From Bifidobacterium callimiconis (GTDB lineage Bacteria > Actinomycetota > Actinomycetes > Actinomycetales > Bifidobacteriaceae): DNA of 64,000 nucleotides. Both the position numbers and the translations under genes were made by a program. The DNA lies in assembly GCF_003952005.1 (NCBI RefSeq), contig NZ_QXGJ01000001.1, positions 124,001 to 188,000 of the forward strand, given 5' to 3'. The notes under the pieces were generated by a model, which saw only the letters and a list, made by a program, of their open reading frames with translations, did not search any database and was not told the DNA's origin. Shown here piece by piece: positions 45,523 to 54,680 of the stretch (position 1 is its first letter; each line of letters starts with the position of its first letter).

Positions 45523-45762
45523 GCGCACGCCTTTCTGAAAACGTAGAATCAAGGCGGCCACAACATCGTCGCGACCTAATCAAGTCTAAGCTGTAACGGG
45601 GACGATTGGTACGAAAACCGGACACGCGTTGTTCAGCTTGGGTTTACGCGGCGTTTTCCGTAAGCCAATGATGAATTCATCCGACGTTTGAAACATCGGA
45701 CTGTTAGAGTCGGAACGTATAAGGTTTTACTCTACGAAGAGACAAGAGGGATTCTTTTCGCC

Positions 45763-47787
45763 ATGGCTGTGCTCACGTTGGTACTGGAGATTCTGATCGC
45801 CGTTCTGATTTCCTCGGCTCTCAGCCATTTCATACCACGCGTATCCACGCCTCTGGTTCAGATCGCGCTGGGTGTCTGCTGGTATTTCACGCCGTTCCTG
45901 CCGAATCTGGAACTGGATTCGGAACTGTTCATGGTGCTGTTCATCGCACCGCTGCTGTTCCTCGAATCCCGCAACGTTCCCAGACGCGAGGTGGCGAAGA
46001 ACCTCGGTCCGTCATTGTCGCTGGCGATCGGCCTGGTGCTGCTGTCGCTGGCGGTGACCGGCGTGACCCTGCACGTGCTGTGGCCCGCCGTGCCGCTGGC
46101 CGCCGCCTTGGCGCTCGGCGCCGCACTGGGACCGACCGACGCGGTGGCCGTCGCGTCGCTGGGCAAGGAGGCCAAGCTCACCGACCGTCAGCTCAACGTA
46201 CTGCGCGGCGAAAGCCTGTTCAATGACGCGGCCAGCATCGTCGGCTTCCAGTTCGCCTGCGCCGCCGCGCTCACCGGCACGTTCTCAATGTCCGAGTTTG
46301 CCAGCGGCATCACCGCCAGCTTCTTCGGCGGCGTGACCGTGGGCGTGATCATCGGATTCCTGTTCAACCAGCTGGTGCTGCTGCTGCGCCGCTACCGCAT
46401 GGAGACGATGACGCTGCGCATCGGCATCGAGATCCTCATCCCGTTCACCGCGTATGCCGCGGCCGAGCATCTGCACGTCTCCGGCGTGCTGTCCGTGGTG
46501 GCGGCCGGCCTGATCATCACGTTCCAGCGCTACGGTTTCGGCAGCGACATCGCCCGCACGAATCTGGTGTCCAATTCGGTGTGGCAGTTCGTGGAGTTCA
46601 CGCTCAACGGCTCCGTGTTCGTGCTGCTCGGCATTGAGCTGCCCATCGCCATGCGCTCCAGCTGGGAGAACGCGGCCGTGAGCAGCCGCATGCTGGTGAC
46701 CGCCGTGGCCGTGCTCACCGTGGTGTCGCTGATCCTGCGATTCCTGTGGATGGCCGGCATGCTGCGCGTGACCAAGGACGCGGCCACCGGCAAGCGCCGC
46801 AAGATGACCAAGGATCGCTGGCACAGCGCCGCGGTGATGACGTTCGGCGGCCCGAAGGGCACCATCTCGCTCGCCCTGGCGTTCACGCTCCCCTACGGGA
46901 TCGACGAGGCCACGCATATTCCGCTGCGCAGCGCCCTGCTATTCATCATCTCCGGCTACATCGTCGTCTCGCTGGTGCTGGCCAACGTCGTACTGCCGCT
47001 GCTCGCCCCCAAGGACGACGACGCGCAGGGCGAGGAGTACGCGCGCGTGAACGTGGAGATGCTGCGCCGCACGCTCACCAAGATCGCCGAACTCGACACT
47101 CCGGACACGCACGCCGAAGTCCGCGCCGTGATGCACTCGTACGGCGAGCGCATCGACCGTGTGAAGCTGGCCGTGCCGCAGGAGACGATCAAGCGCGAGC
47201 AGAAGGTGCGCATGACCACGCTGGAATGGGAGCGCATGTGGCTGAACAATCTGATCGAGGAGCATCCCGAGAAGGAGGAGGCGGCCGAGGAGCTGCTGAG
47301 CCGTCTGAACACGTCGCTGAATCATATGGCCGGCCCGGACGGTCACCATATCCAGATCCGTCAGGCCAAGCCGCGTCGTCAGCTCGCAATTCTCATGCGT
47401 CGCGCGTGGTCGGTGATCGCGCGTGTGGCACCCGGTCTGAGCTCCAGCAAGGTAGACATGATGCGCGCCATTCAGATCGAACTGTTCAAGGCGACGATCG
47501 CGCACCTGCAGAAGGAGGTGCTCACCGACGTGGAGAACGCGGAGATCATCGCCCGTCTGATCGGCGAGTATCGTGCCGCGTTGAGCAGTCTGCACACCAA
47601 GACATCGTCGCTGGTGAGTCTGCAGACGCTGCCGTCCCGTCAGGGCGTGGCCGACATTCGTACGCAGACGTTCCGCCTGGAGTTGGAGACGATCCGCGAG
47701 ATGCTCGACGAGGACGAGATCACCCGCGCCCAGGCGAAGATGATGCGCCAGAACGTCTACCTCATGCAGGCTGACGCCGTGCTGTAA
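45763..47787 (+). CDS. Na+/H+ antiporter, CPA1 family
   Basis: About 674 residues from the ATG at 45763; the frame is open 25 codons further. Ten to twelve membrane helices in residues 1-435 with the CPA1 motifs GAALGPTDAVAVASLG and RGESLFNDAASIVGF. A cytoplasmic tail of 240 residues holds coiled helices. It is divergent from the pyrimidine operon and probably controls cytoplasmic pH or sodium. The ion is inferred from the family. Confidence 0.92.
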   Translation: MAVLTLVLEILIAVLISSALSHFIPRVSTPLVQIALGVCWYFTPFLPNLELDSELFMVLFIAPLLFLESRNVPRREVAKNLGPSLSLAIGLVLLSLAVTGVTLHVLWPAVPLAAALALGAALGPTDAVAVASLGKEAKLTDRQLNVLRGESLFNDAASIVGFQFACAAALTGTFSMSEFASGITASFFGGVTVGVIIGFLFNQLVLLLRRYRMETMTLRIGIEILIPFTAYAAAEHLHVSGVLSVVAAGLIITFQRYGFGSDIARTNLVSNSVWQFVEFTLNGSVFVLLGIELPIAMRSSWENAAVSSRMLVTAVAVLTVVSLILRFLWMAGMLRVTKDAATGKRRKMTKDRWHSAAVMTFGGPKGTISLALAFTLPYGIDEATHIPLRSALLFIISGYIVVSLVLANVVLPLLAPKDDDAQGEEYARVNVEMLRRTLTKIAELDTPDTHAEVRAVMHSYGERIDRVKLAVPQETIKREQKVRMTTLEWERMWLNNLIEEHPEKEEAAEELLSRLNTSLNHMAGPDGHHIQIRQAKPRRQLAILMRRAWSVIARVAPGLSSSKVDMMRAIQIELFKATIAHLQKEVLTDVENAEIIARLIGEYRAALSSLHTKTSSLVSLQTLPSRQGVADIRTQTFRLELETIREMLDEDEITRAQAKMMRQNVYLMQADAVL

Positions 47788-47833
47788 TCTCTCTCCGCCC
47801 GCTCCCCTTGGTTCTCCCTCCCCATTCTTTTTT

Positions 47834-47888
47834 GGTTCTCCCTCCAGGGGAGGGAGATGTCCCGGCAAATGCCGGGACAGAGGGAGGG
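47834..47888 (-). repeat. Copy of a dispersed palindromic element, intergenic
   Basis: Read on the minus strand: CCCTCCCTCTGTC, a stem (CCGGCATTTGCCGG), GACATCTCCCTCC and a matching AGGGAG end. This is the same layout as the two copies inside pglX (CCCTC-GTC-stem-GAC-CTCCCC-GGGGAG). It lies between the antiporter and brxL stops and may also help terminate transcription. Confidence 0.6.
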
Positions 47889-47915
47889 CTCCGATGCGGA
47901 AGAGTTTCCTATCCC

Positions 47916-50114
47916 CTACTCCACCCGAGAATAGTTCACCGCGAAGTTCTTCACCGGCCGCAACACCGGCATACGCAGCAGCGGACTGAACCATTCAGCG
48001 TCGTAACGCTGGTAGATATCCAGTCCACGTCCAAGATCGATCACCCATCCCGTATCGGTGCGGATGGAACGGTCATGGATGGATCCGCTGAACTCGTATG
48101 AGAACACAATGCCCAATTGGCGATAGTTCTCCTGGATGTATGCGAGATCGTCGTCCTGTCGTTCGTCCGGCGGATTGTCCCGACTGGTGATCAGATGGAC
48201 GCGGATCTCCTCGGTTCGGTCGGTGAATCGCAGCACGGTTTCCAGAAACTCCGCCAGATTGCGGATCTGGTAGGCCTTGCGAATGTACGCGTCGCAAATG
48301 GTGATGCTCTTGGCCTTGCAGATCCAGGGGCCGAACAGTTTGTCGTAGCTTACGCCGTGCTGACCTTCCTGGTATTCCCTGCGGCCGGGCTTTGCCTTGA
48401 GCGCAAGCTGTTCGCGTGCGCTCAGTTTTGGCTGAGGCGCGGCATGGCTTTCCGCATTCCCTGAAGCGACAGGCTCGGTTCGGGAAGCCGGGGATTGCAC
48501 GGAGTCGCCACTCGTGGATTCCGCATCGGTCCCTTCCGTGGTTTCGCCCATATCCTCATCCTCGTCCGGCCTGCCACGCCAGTACAGTCGCGGATACTCC
48601 GTCTCCTCCAATGTGCGCACGGCGGTCGCCTCGGCTGCGCCTCGCCGCGTGTAGGAGAAGTCCACCTCCGCCATGGTGGAGTCGATGCGGCACAGCTGGT
48701 CCTTGACGCGCTTGCGTCCCTCGATGGCGCAGCGCAGCAGCGGCTCCATCTCGTCCGCGCTGGCCTCCCCCGTTGGATAGATGAGCTTCATCAGGCCGGA
48801 GAACGTCTTGCGCACACCGTCCTTGTCTCGCGTGCTCAACGACGACGACAATGTGAAATACCGTTCGTACGCCGCCCCGTAGTCCACGTTCCGCAGATTG
48901 TGCAGGATCTCCGCCAGATAGTCGACCACGAAACCGTAGCCGTTGGTGAACATCTCCCCGCGGATCTGCTCGAACTCCCATCCGGGCACGTAGTAGTGGA
49001 TACGGTCGAGGAACGCCGAATCGTGATACTGCTTGGGCAGCTCCTCGAACAGGTCGGAGTTCTTGAGCATGTACGGCACGTTGTGCGACGTGTTGCCCAC
49101 GAACACCATGGAGGCCTCGCCCTGCATCATTTCCTTGCCGCGCGAGAACGACTTGTTGGCCATGTAGTTCTTCATGATGTCGACGAGCGCCTTGTCGGCC
49201 CGCTTCGCCTTGCCGGCGAACTCGTCGAACGCCACGATATCCCAGTAGCCGACCAGACCGATCTTGTTGTTCGAGTTGTTGACGAACAGTTTCGCGGCGG
49301 TCACCTCACCGCCGGAGATGAGCATGCCGTGCGGGGAGAACTCGGAATAGATGTGGGACTTGCCCGTACCCTTTGGGCCGAGCTCGATGAGATTGTAGTT
49401 GCGTTCCACGAACGGGATCATGCGCACAAGATGCAACAGTTTCGCGCGGGGGCCAAACATGTCGGGGTTGAAGCCGATCGACTGCATGAGCAGGTCGATC
49501 CACTCCTGCGTGGTGAACCGGGAACGCAGCGTCAGATAGTTCTCCCGATCGTCATGGGACATCTGCACCGGGACGAGCTTCAGCAGCTGCCATGGCACCT
49601 CATGCGGGTCGCCGGAATACGCGTAGCCGAGGGCGCACTTGCACCACACGCCAGCGACCAGCAGCTTCGGATTCTTCTTCACCACGGCCGGATCGACCGT
49701 AACCCCGCTGATCCCGAGATTCGAGAACGAGGCCTCATACCGGTCGTATTTCTCGTTCAACGCCACCTGCACGCGGTCGATGATGCTGTACCGGCCGCGC
49801 TCGCGGATCTTCGACTGCACCAGATTGGCTTCCTCACGGTGAACGTAGTTGTCCGCGAGGATCTGACGCACGCGGCTCACGCCCGCATCGAGGCTAGCCG
49901 CATCCGTGGTGGCAGCGTACTGGCCGATCAGATATTCAAGCACGTATGAGGGCACTAGGGCGTTGCCCTTGATCTTGCCCACCAGATCCTTGCGCACCGT
50001 GTATTCGGGGAACGCGTCGACGATCTTCCGGTCGAGCTCGCTTGAATCGGCCGGAGCCTTGTCGGCGTCCAGTGCCGTGTCATGATTCTGCATCGTGTCA
50101 TTCATGCCCGTCAT
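47916..50114 (-). CDS. brxL: BREX protein BrxL, variant with a MIT_C-like C-terminus
   Basis: 732 residues. The N-terminal domain (VRKDLVGKIKGNALVPSYVLEYL) and the AAA+ domain with Walker A GPKGTGKSH near residue 246, VAFDEFAGKAKR as Walker B and VFVGNTSHN as sensor are typical of BrxL, which binds DNA as a ring in BREX defence. After about residue 490 comes a disordered linker, then a domain with GVSYDKLFGPWICKAKSITI, ICDAYIRKAYQIRNLAEFL and HLITSRDNPP that looks like the phospholipase-D-like MIT_C fold; the Lon protease domain of many BrxL proteins is absent. Last gene of the operon, 81 bases after pglZ. Confidence 0.9.
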   Translation of the reverse strand: MTGMNDTMQNHDTALDADKAPADSSELDRKIVDAFPEYTVRKDLVGKIKGNALVPSYVLEYLIGQYAATTDAASLDAGVSRVRQILADNYVHREEANLVQSKIRERGRYSIIDRVQVALNEKYDRYEASFSNLGISGVTVDPAVVKKNPKLLVAGVWCKCALGYAYSGDPHEVPWQLLKLVPVQMSHDDRENYLTLRSRFTTQEWIDLLMQSIGFNPDMFGPRAKLLHLVRMIPFVERNYNLIELGPKGTGKSHIYSEFSPHGMLISGGEVTAAKLFVNNSNNKIGLVGYWDIVAFDEFAGKAKRADKALVDIMKNYMANKSFSRGKEMMQGEASMVFVGNTSHNVPYMLKNSDLFEELPKQYHDSAFLDRIHYYVPGWEFEQIRGEMFTNGYGFVVDYLAEILHNLRNVDYGAAYERYFTLSSSLSTRDKDGVRKTFSGLMKLIYPTGEASADEMEPLLRCAIEGRKRVKDQLCRIDSTMAEVDFSYTRRGAAEATAVRTLEETEYPRLYWRGRPDEDEDMGETTEGTDAESTSGDSVQSPASRTEPVASGNAESHAAPQPKLSAREQLALKAKPGRREYQEGQHGVSYDKLFGPWICKAKSITICDAYIRKAYQIRNLAEFLETVLRFTDRTEEIRVHLITSRDNPPDERQDDDLAYIQENYRQLGIVFSYEFSGSIHDRSIRTDTGWVIDLGRGLDIYQRYDAEWFSPLLRMPVLRPVKNFAVNYSRVE

Positions 50115-50195
50115 ATCCGCAACCTTAATCCGTTTTACTGTCTTGCTTTGAATCGTGTCCGTTCGTCTATCGTGTCCGACCGTCGGAAGCGATCG

Positions 50196-52847
50196 TCAGA
50201 AGTCGATGCCGTCGTCGAAGAATCCTCGACGCAGTACGTAGTCGGCCTTCTTTTCCACCATGCGCCGCTGGCTGCTGCCGGGGATCGTCTCGAACACCCG
50301 CAGCTCCACCGTCGTGTTGTTGAACCTGTCGGCGTCACTGGTCAGCATGAAGGTGGCGGGAACGTGGCGTTCCCTCGCCTCCGGGCTCTGCGACAGGAAC
50401 GTCACCGGCACTTCGTTGGAGATGGGCACGGCGTTGCCGTTTTCGAGACCATATAGTCCGGCGAACACCGTTCGCTGGATCACCTTGTCCTGCACCGGTT
50501 CGGTCTGCAGGAATTCCACAGTCAGCTGTCCGGTGGTGATGCTGTCGGTCTGCTGCAGGATGCGGAAGCCCACCGGGCGCACGTCCTGCGAGGAGGAGCG
50601 GCCCTTGCTGATGTGCACCACCGGCACCACGATCTCCGGCAGCGAGGCCCCGCCATGCACGTATCTCACGCCTCTGCCCTGCAGACGAAGCCGATGGATC
50701 GCATTGGGGATCTGCACGGTCACTCCCTCACCCTCGGGATCGTCCAATCCAAGCTGGTCGGCCGTGAACGTGGTGAAGGCCGGGGATTCGGCAAGGTTCG
50801 AGCCGATGACGAAGCGGCGCTTCCTGTGCCATATGACATCGCCCTGCGGCTGCTCGCTCAGCCATTCGCTGTCCGCCACGTCGTGGTCCTGATACAGAAA
50901 TCCGTGGTCCGCGGTGACGATCATGTTGGTCACGTTCGCGTTGGCGAGTTTCTTGACGAGGTTCACCAGTTCGTCGACGCACTTCTCGCAGGCGTCGAAC
51001 GTGTCTTCCTCCTTGTGTTCGCCGATCTTGTCGATGGCGTTGTGGAATACGTACAGCACGTTGCATGACTTCACCAGCTCACGGGATTCGTCGCGGTTGC
51101 GTTTGATGAGATCCTCGTAGGTCACGGCCTTGCCGTTCACCTGCGCCAGGATCGCAGCACGGTTGTCGAGTCCCTGCGAGGAGGTGCCGTCCACGAGCAC
51201 GTTGTAATGCTTGTCCTTCGGGTCGAACGCCAGCGTCTTGTGCGGCAGCAGGGCCGCCATGCCGAGTTGCGTGTATGACGGCAGCACGCCCAGCTGGGCC
51301 TCCGTCCGGGCGCTCCAACGGTTCTGCGAGCGCAGTCGTTCGGCGAATGACTGCGCCACCTCGTAGCGCAACGCGTCGGAGATGATGACGGCGATTTTTC
51401 GACCACCGTTGACTGTTTTGCTGATGCAGCGTTCGTAGAAGTCCTGCTGTGCGGGCACACCGTCGATGGTCCAGTGGTCGAGGGTGTCCAGCTGCTTCTG
51501 CCAGACGCCGCCCAAGCGTGACTGGAACAGTGAGTAGCGGCGTTCCAGATTGTCGCGGATGCCCGAGCATTCGCTTTGGCGGGTGCTGTTCTTCCACGCG
51601 CGGATGAACAGTCGATACGCCTGATCGACCAGATACAGGCGATCGGCGTACAGCGTGAATCCCTGGTTCGGCGAGTCGATACCGTCCATGAGCGGTTCGC
51701 TCTCGTCGAGCAGGACGCGCAGTCCGCTTGCGGCGCCGATGGCCTCGTAGTCGTCCCGGTAGTCATCGTACCAGAGTCGCGGCTCGCGTTCCCGGATGAT
51801 GTCCTGCACGTCCTTGTGGGCGATGGATTCGTTGCCGACGCTCTGGTACAGCAGGGTCACGATCTGCTGGTCCACTTCACCGAACAGGCCACGATCGACA
51901 AGCTCCTGTAGGGGCATGGCGAGGATGGTCCGGTCGAGCCCGAGTTCCTCGTACGTTTGTTCGGCGAGGCGTTTGAAGGTTGCGGTGAAGGTGCGGTCGT
52001 TGCGCCAGTTCTCGAAGTCACGGCGGATGTTGGCGTACCGGTCCGATCCGGTGTCGTCCTGGGTGAAGTCGTTCCATGCGAGTCGGAACAGCCAGATCAC
52101 GAAGTCCTTGACGGTAGGCGATTTGTCAGGGAGATTCCCCGGGCATACGTATCCGTAGATGCCGCATGTTCCCTGCCAGTGGAAGTCGGACAGTCCCATC
52201 TGCTTGATGCGTTCGATGCCGTCATCGTCGCCGTCGGTGTACTGTTCGAGCAGGCAGCGCCAGATGTCCTGCAGACTGTGCTTGCCTTCGGGCAGGCCGA
52301 GCAGCACGGCGATCATCTTCGCCTGCATGGCACGCGCGTCATCGTTGGCGGTCAGGCGCTTCGCAAGCGCGGTCACATAGTCGTCGTTGTCGAAGAACGG
52401 CTTGGTCTGCTTCATCACGTCGAGCCATGCCTCGCGGGTTTCGCTGTCGGCGTCCTTGGGCAGGGTCTCGTTGAGGATGAGCATGAGCTTGTCCGCGGAG
52501 AATATGGGACCGTAGGCGAGTTCGAGATCAAGGAGCCAGTTGTCCGCGTCTGCGGGATGCTCGTTACCAGGTTCGGTGGTGTTGCGGTAGATGAGGAACC
52601 TGTCGTGCGGCTGTTCGATCAGCACCCGGTATTTCACACCGAACGGGTTGGTGTTGGTCAGTCGGATCAGTTCGACGTTGCGTAGTGTCTCGTTCACCGC
52701 GTCCGGTCCGACGATCGTATCCACGATGCCGTCGTATGCGCCTTCGTTGTCCTCCCAGAACACGAGACGCCCCTCGCCGTTGGACGATTCATCGTACTGT
52801 TTGAATCGCGCCGCCAGCAGTCGGCTCAGCTGCTCGTTACCGCCCAT
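50196..52847 (-). CDS. pglZ: BREX protein PglZ (alkaline-phosphatase-superfamily)
   Basis: 883 residues from the ATG at 52847 behind AAGGAGAG. The C-terminal half has the PglZ core: AVIISDALRYEVAQSFAERL as the metal/nucleophile part, MAALLPHKTLAF, and IVTADHGFLYQD as the second metal site. PglZ is essential in BREX type 1 and forms complexes with the other factors. It follows a gene remnant and the ApeA-like gene. Confidence 0.95.
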   Translation of the reverse strand: MGGNEQLSRLLAARFKQYDESSNGEGRLVFWEDNEGAYDGIVDTIVGPDAVNETLRNVELIRLTNTNPFGVKYRVLIEQPHDRFLIYRNTTEPGNEHPADADNWLLDLELAYGPIFSADKLMLILNETLPKDADSETREAWLDVMKQTKPFFDNDDYVTALAKRLTANDDARAMQAKMIAVLLGLPEGKHSLQDIWRCLLEQYTDGDDDGIERIKQMGLSDFHWQGTCGIYGYVCPGNLPDKSPTVKDFVIWLFRLAWNDFTQDDTGSDRYANIRRDFENWRNDRTFTATFKRLAEQTYEELGLDRTILAMPLQELVDRGLFGEVDQQIVTLLYQSVGNESIAHKDVQDIIREREPRLWYDDYRDDYEAIGAASGLRVLLDESEPLMDGIDSPNQGFTLYADRLYLVDQAYRLFIRAWKNSTRQSECSGIRDNLERRYSLFQSRLGGVWQKQLDTLDHWTIDGVPAQQDFYERCISKTVNGGRKIAVIISDALRYEVAQSFAERLRSQNRWSARTEAQLGVLPSYTQLGMAALLPHKTLAFDPKDKHYNVLVDGTSSQGLDNRAAILAQVNGKAVTYEDLIKRNRDESRELVKSCNVLYVFHNAIDKIGEHKEEDTFDACEKCVDELVNLVKKLANANVTNMIVTADHGFLYQDHDVADSEWLSEQPQGDVIWHRKRRFVIGSNLAESPAFTTFTADQLGLDDPEGEGVTVQIPNAIHRLRLQGRGVRYVHGGASLPEIVVPVVHISKGRSSSQDVRPVGFRILQQTDSITTGQLTVEFLQTEPVQDKVIQRTVFAGLYGLENGNAVPISNEVPVTFLSQSPEARERHVPATFMLTSDADRFNNTTVELRVFETIPGSSQRRMVEKKADYVLRRGFFDDGIDF

Positions 52848-52925
52848 AGGGTCTGCTCTCCTTCTGTCACGAGGGTCATGCCGCATCGCGGCGTGGTTTA
52901 CGCTTTCGGCTATTTCGTACTGAGA

Positions 52926-53281
52926 CTATTCTGCGTCATCATCAGGAAGTACATACTTGGTGTAGCGTGCCGCTCCAACACGCTTCAACATGTCTTTGGC
53001 AACAAGATCGGACAGTAGTGTTTGTGCGCGACGCTCCCGAACCTACAGCAGAGTCTGCACCTCCTTGGCGGTAATCTGACCGTATTCCCCCACGAAGCGT
53101 CGAATAATATTCTGTGGATCAGCATCGTCAGTAACATCCCGCACTTTTTCTTCGGCCGGAGCCAGTTCATTCTTATTGGAAGACTCCACGCGGCGATAGA
53201 TATTAATTAGATCGGCGTCCCCGCCAAGAAACTCCGGTTCCGGTAATCTAGCCTCGCGCACTTCCCTGATGAACTGATCTA
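52926..53281 (-). pseudogene. C-terminal remnant of an AAA_4/AlbA_2-type ATP-binding protein, with an in-frame stop
   Basis: One frame runs from just inside the end of the upstream gene to a stop at 52926-52928. It reads EGIVDQFIREVREARLPEPE, then NIYRR, a linker, then a winged helix RFVGEYGQITAKEVQTLL, a TAG at 53043-53045, and continues RAQTLLSDLVAKDMLKRVGA and RYTKYVLP. This is the usual tail of AlbA_2/AAA_4 (RecG-like) proteins, whose winged helix it completes across the TAG. The rest of the gene is missing. The AT-rich gene next to it probably replaced it. Confidence 0.7.
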
Positions 53282-54640
53282 CTATTCCTTCAGAAGATAT
53301 CTGATGCTCTTTCCAATTTTATCGTTGTTCAAACGTTCCCGCATTTGTCCAATACTCGCCCCAAGCTGCAATCCAACCCACAATCGCAAAATTATCATTC
53401 CCTCCATTGTCACCTCATACATAGTCTGAAAATCAGAACTTTGCGCATCTGGATGTTTATCTCCCATATAAGTGTTCCTCATATCCATCTTCCATTTATC
53501 AGCATCAATAAATGGAAAATTGTCTTCAAACTTTTCTATAATAGCGTCAAGCATCTTGCTATACGGCCCTGCTTGCTGCTTTCCTGATCGCTTTTTCATA
53601 CGTTCCGTCTGCTGTTCGGATTGGACAATATACCATCCAACACATTCAAGGGCCATTCCAGCCAGCATAGTCAAAGTCTCTATAGCCATATGCTCATGAT
53701 TCTGATCCAAGTGTCTCAAAACAGACATTCCCTGACCACAGTCGGTATTCAACTTTCGCCATGTACGAATCCCCTCAGATCCTATATCAGAGAAATCAAA
53801 CAAGAAATTCTTCGGACAATACTCATTTCCCTTACGATCAATTAGAGGCTTATACGAAAAAACTGGAGCCCATCGATCATCAATAACCGTTCCAGCCTCA
53901 GTCTTTATCGGATCACTTTTACATATAACCGTCATATCAGTGAAGCCCTCTGACATCCAACTAGTTATAGAAATCAAATCCAAAACTTCTCTATGAATTT
54001 CAAGATGTTTGGACCACTCTTCCACATCATCAATATTTGTTTCAATATCAACGTTCTGCCGCGAAATAACTGCATTTTTCATTGGCGACATTGTGACATT
54101 GAAAGTAGGTCTAACATAAAGTCCAACTTCCTTATCTATAGGCAGAGGATCTTTTACCTCTGAATGAACATCTACGCTTTCGCAGCGACCAACGTCATTC
54201 AAAGTTGATCTACATTCCGTAGAAGGTAAATTAAACCATTGTACCATATCAGCACAATTAGTCCTCATACCGTTGATTTGGTCATACTCATCGGTTCTTC
54301 CACCATAAACCACATATGTAGGAACAATTTTCCCGGTTCCAGGACCCAAACCAAACGAAAAGGAGCTGGTCATACCAGCATAATGACAGTCGATTAGAAT
54401 AAACGTTTCGTTATTGTATATGAAACGCATGGAATAAGGAATCTGCGACTCTTCATCTTCTTTTAAAGGGAAGACACCACGATTAAACCATTTTCCACGC
54501 CCTTCTTTAAGACTTGAAAAAGGGATTGATAATTCAAAACGCTCCCCTGTATCATACAGCATTGCCGTATCAGCGGTATCTTTATCTTTCAGAACGAGCC
54601 AGCCAATCATCGGCTTAGACAGATCCGGCATATTGGTCAT
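53282..54640 (-). CDS. Inserted defence-type gene, ApeA/HEPN-like
   Basis: 452 residues, very AT-rich compared with the flanking BREX genes. The N-terminal 110 residues are beta-rich (IGWLVLKDKDTADTAML, FELSIPFSSLKEGRG) like the ApeA N-terminal domain; after a middle part (DLISITSWMSEGFTDMTVIC) the C-terminal 120 residues are helical with MAIETLTMLAGMALECVGWY and MRNTYMGDKHP near the end, an Arg-Asn and His spacing like a widened HEPN RNase motif. ApeA proteins cause abortive infection. The gene is 40 bases after pglX in the BREX operon. The assignment is an inference by pattern, but the transfer signs are clear. Confidence 0.55.
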   Translation of the reverse strand: MTNMPDLSKPMIGWLVLKDKDTADTAMLYDTGERFELSIPFSSLKEGRGKWFNRGVFPLKEDEESQIPYSMRFIYNNETFILIDCHYAGMTSSFSFGLGPGTGKIVPTYVVYGGRTDEYDQINGMRTNCADMVQWFNLPSTECRSTLNDVGRCESVDVHSEVKDPLPIDKEVGLYVRPTFNVTMSPMKNAVISRQNVDIETNIDDVEEWSKHLEIHREVLDLISITSWMSEGFTDMTVICKSDPIKTEAGTVIDDRWAPVFSYKPLIDRKGNEYCPKNFLFDFSDIGSEGIRTWRKLNTDCGQGMSVLRHLDQNHEHMAIETLTMLAGMALECVGWYIVQSEQQTERMKKRSGKQQAGPYSKMLDAIIEKFEDNFPFIDADKWKMDMRNTYMGDKHPDAQSSDFQTMYEVTMEGMIILRLWVGLQLGASIGQMRERLNNDKIGKSIRYLLKE

Positions 54641-54680
54641 AACAGCCTCCCATTCCTCTTAAATGAAAAGAGATATTCCC

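Noticed and set aside
45523..45762. A PyrR-type attenuator before pyrB
   Set aside because: No terminator/antiterminator pair or PyrR-binding consensus could be made out.
47806..47890. Repeated CTCCCTCC segments that could look like a small CRISPR array
   Set aside because: The repeats are imperfect and palindromic with no regular spacers; they fit a dispersed REP-like element.
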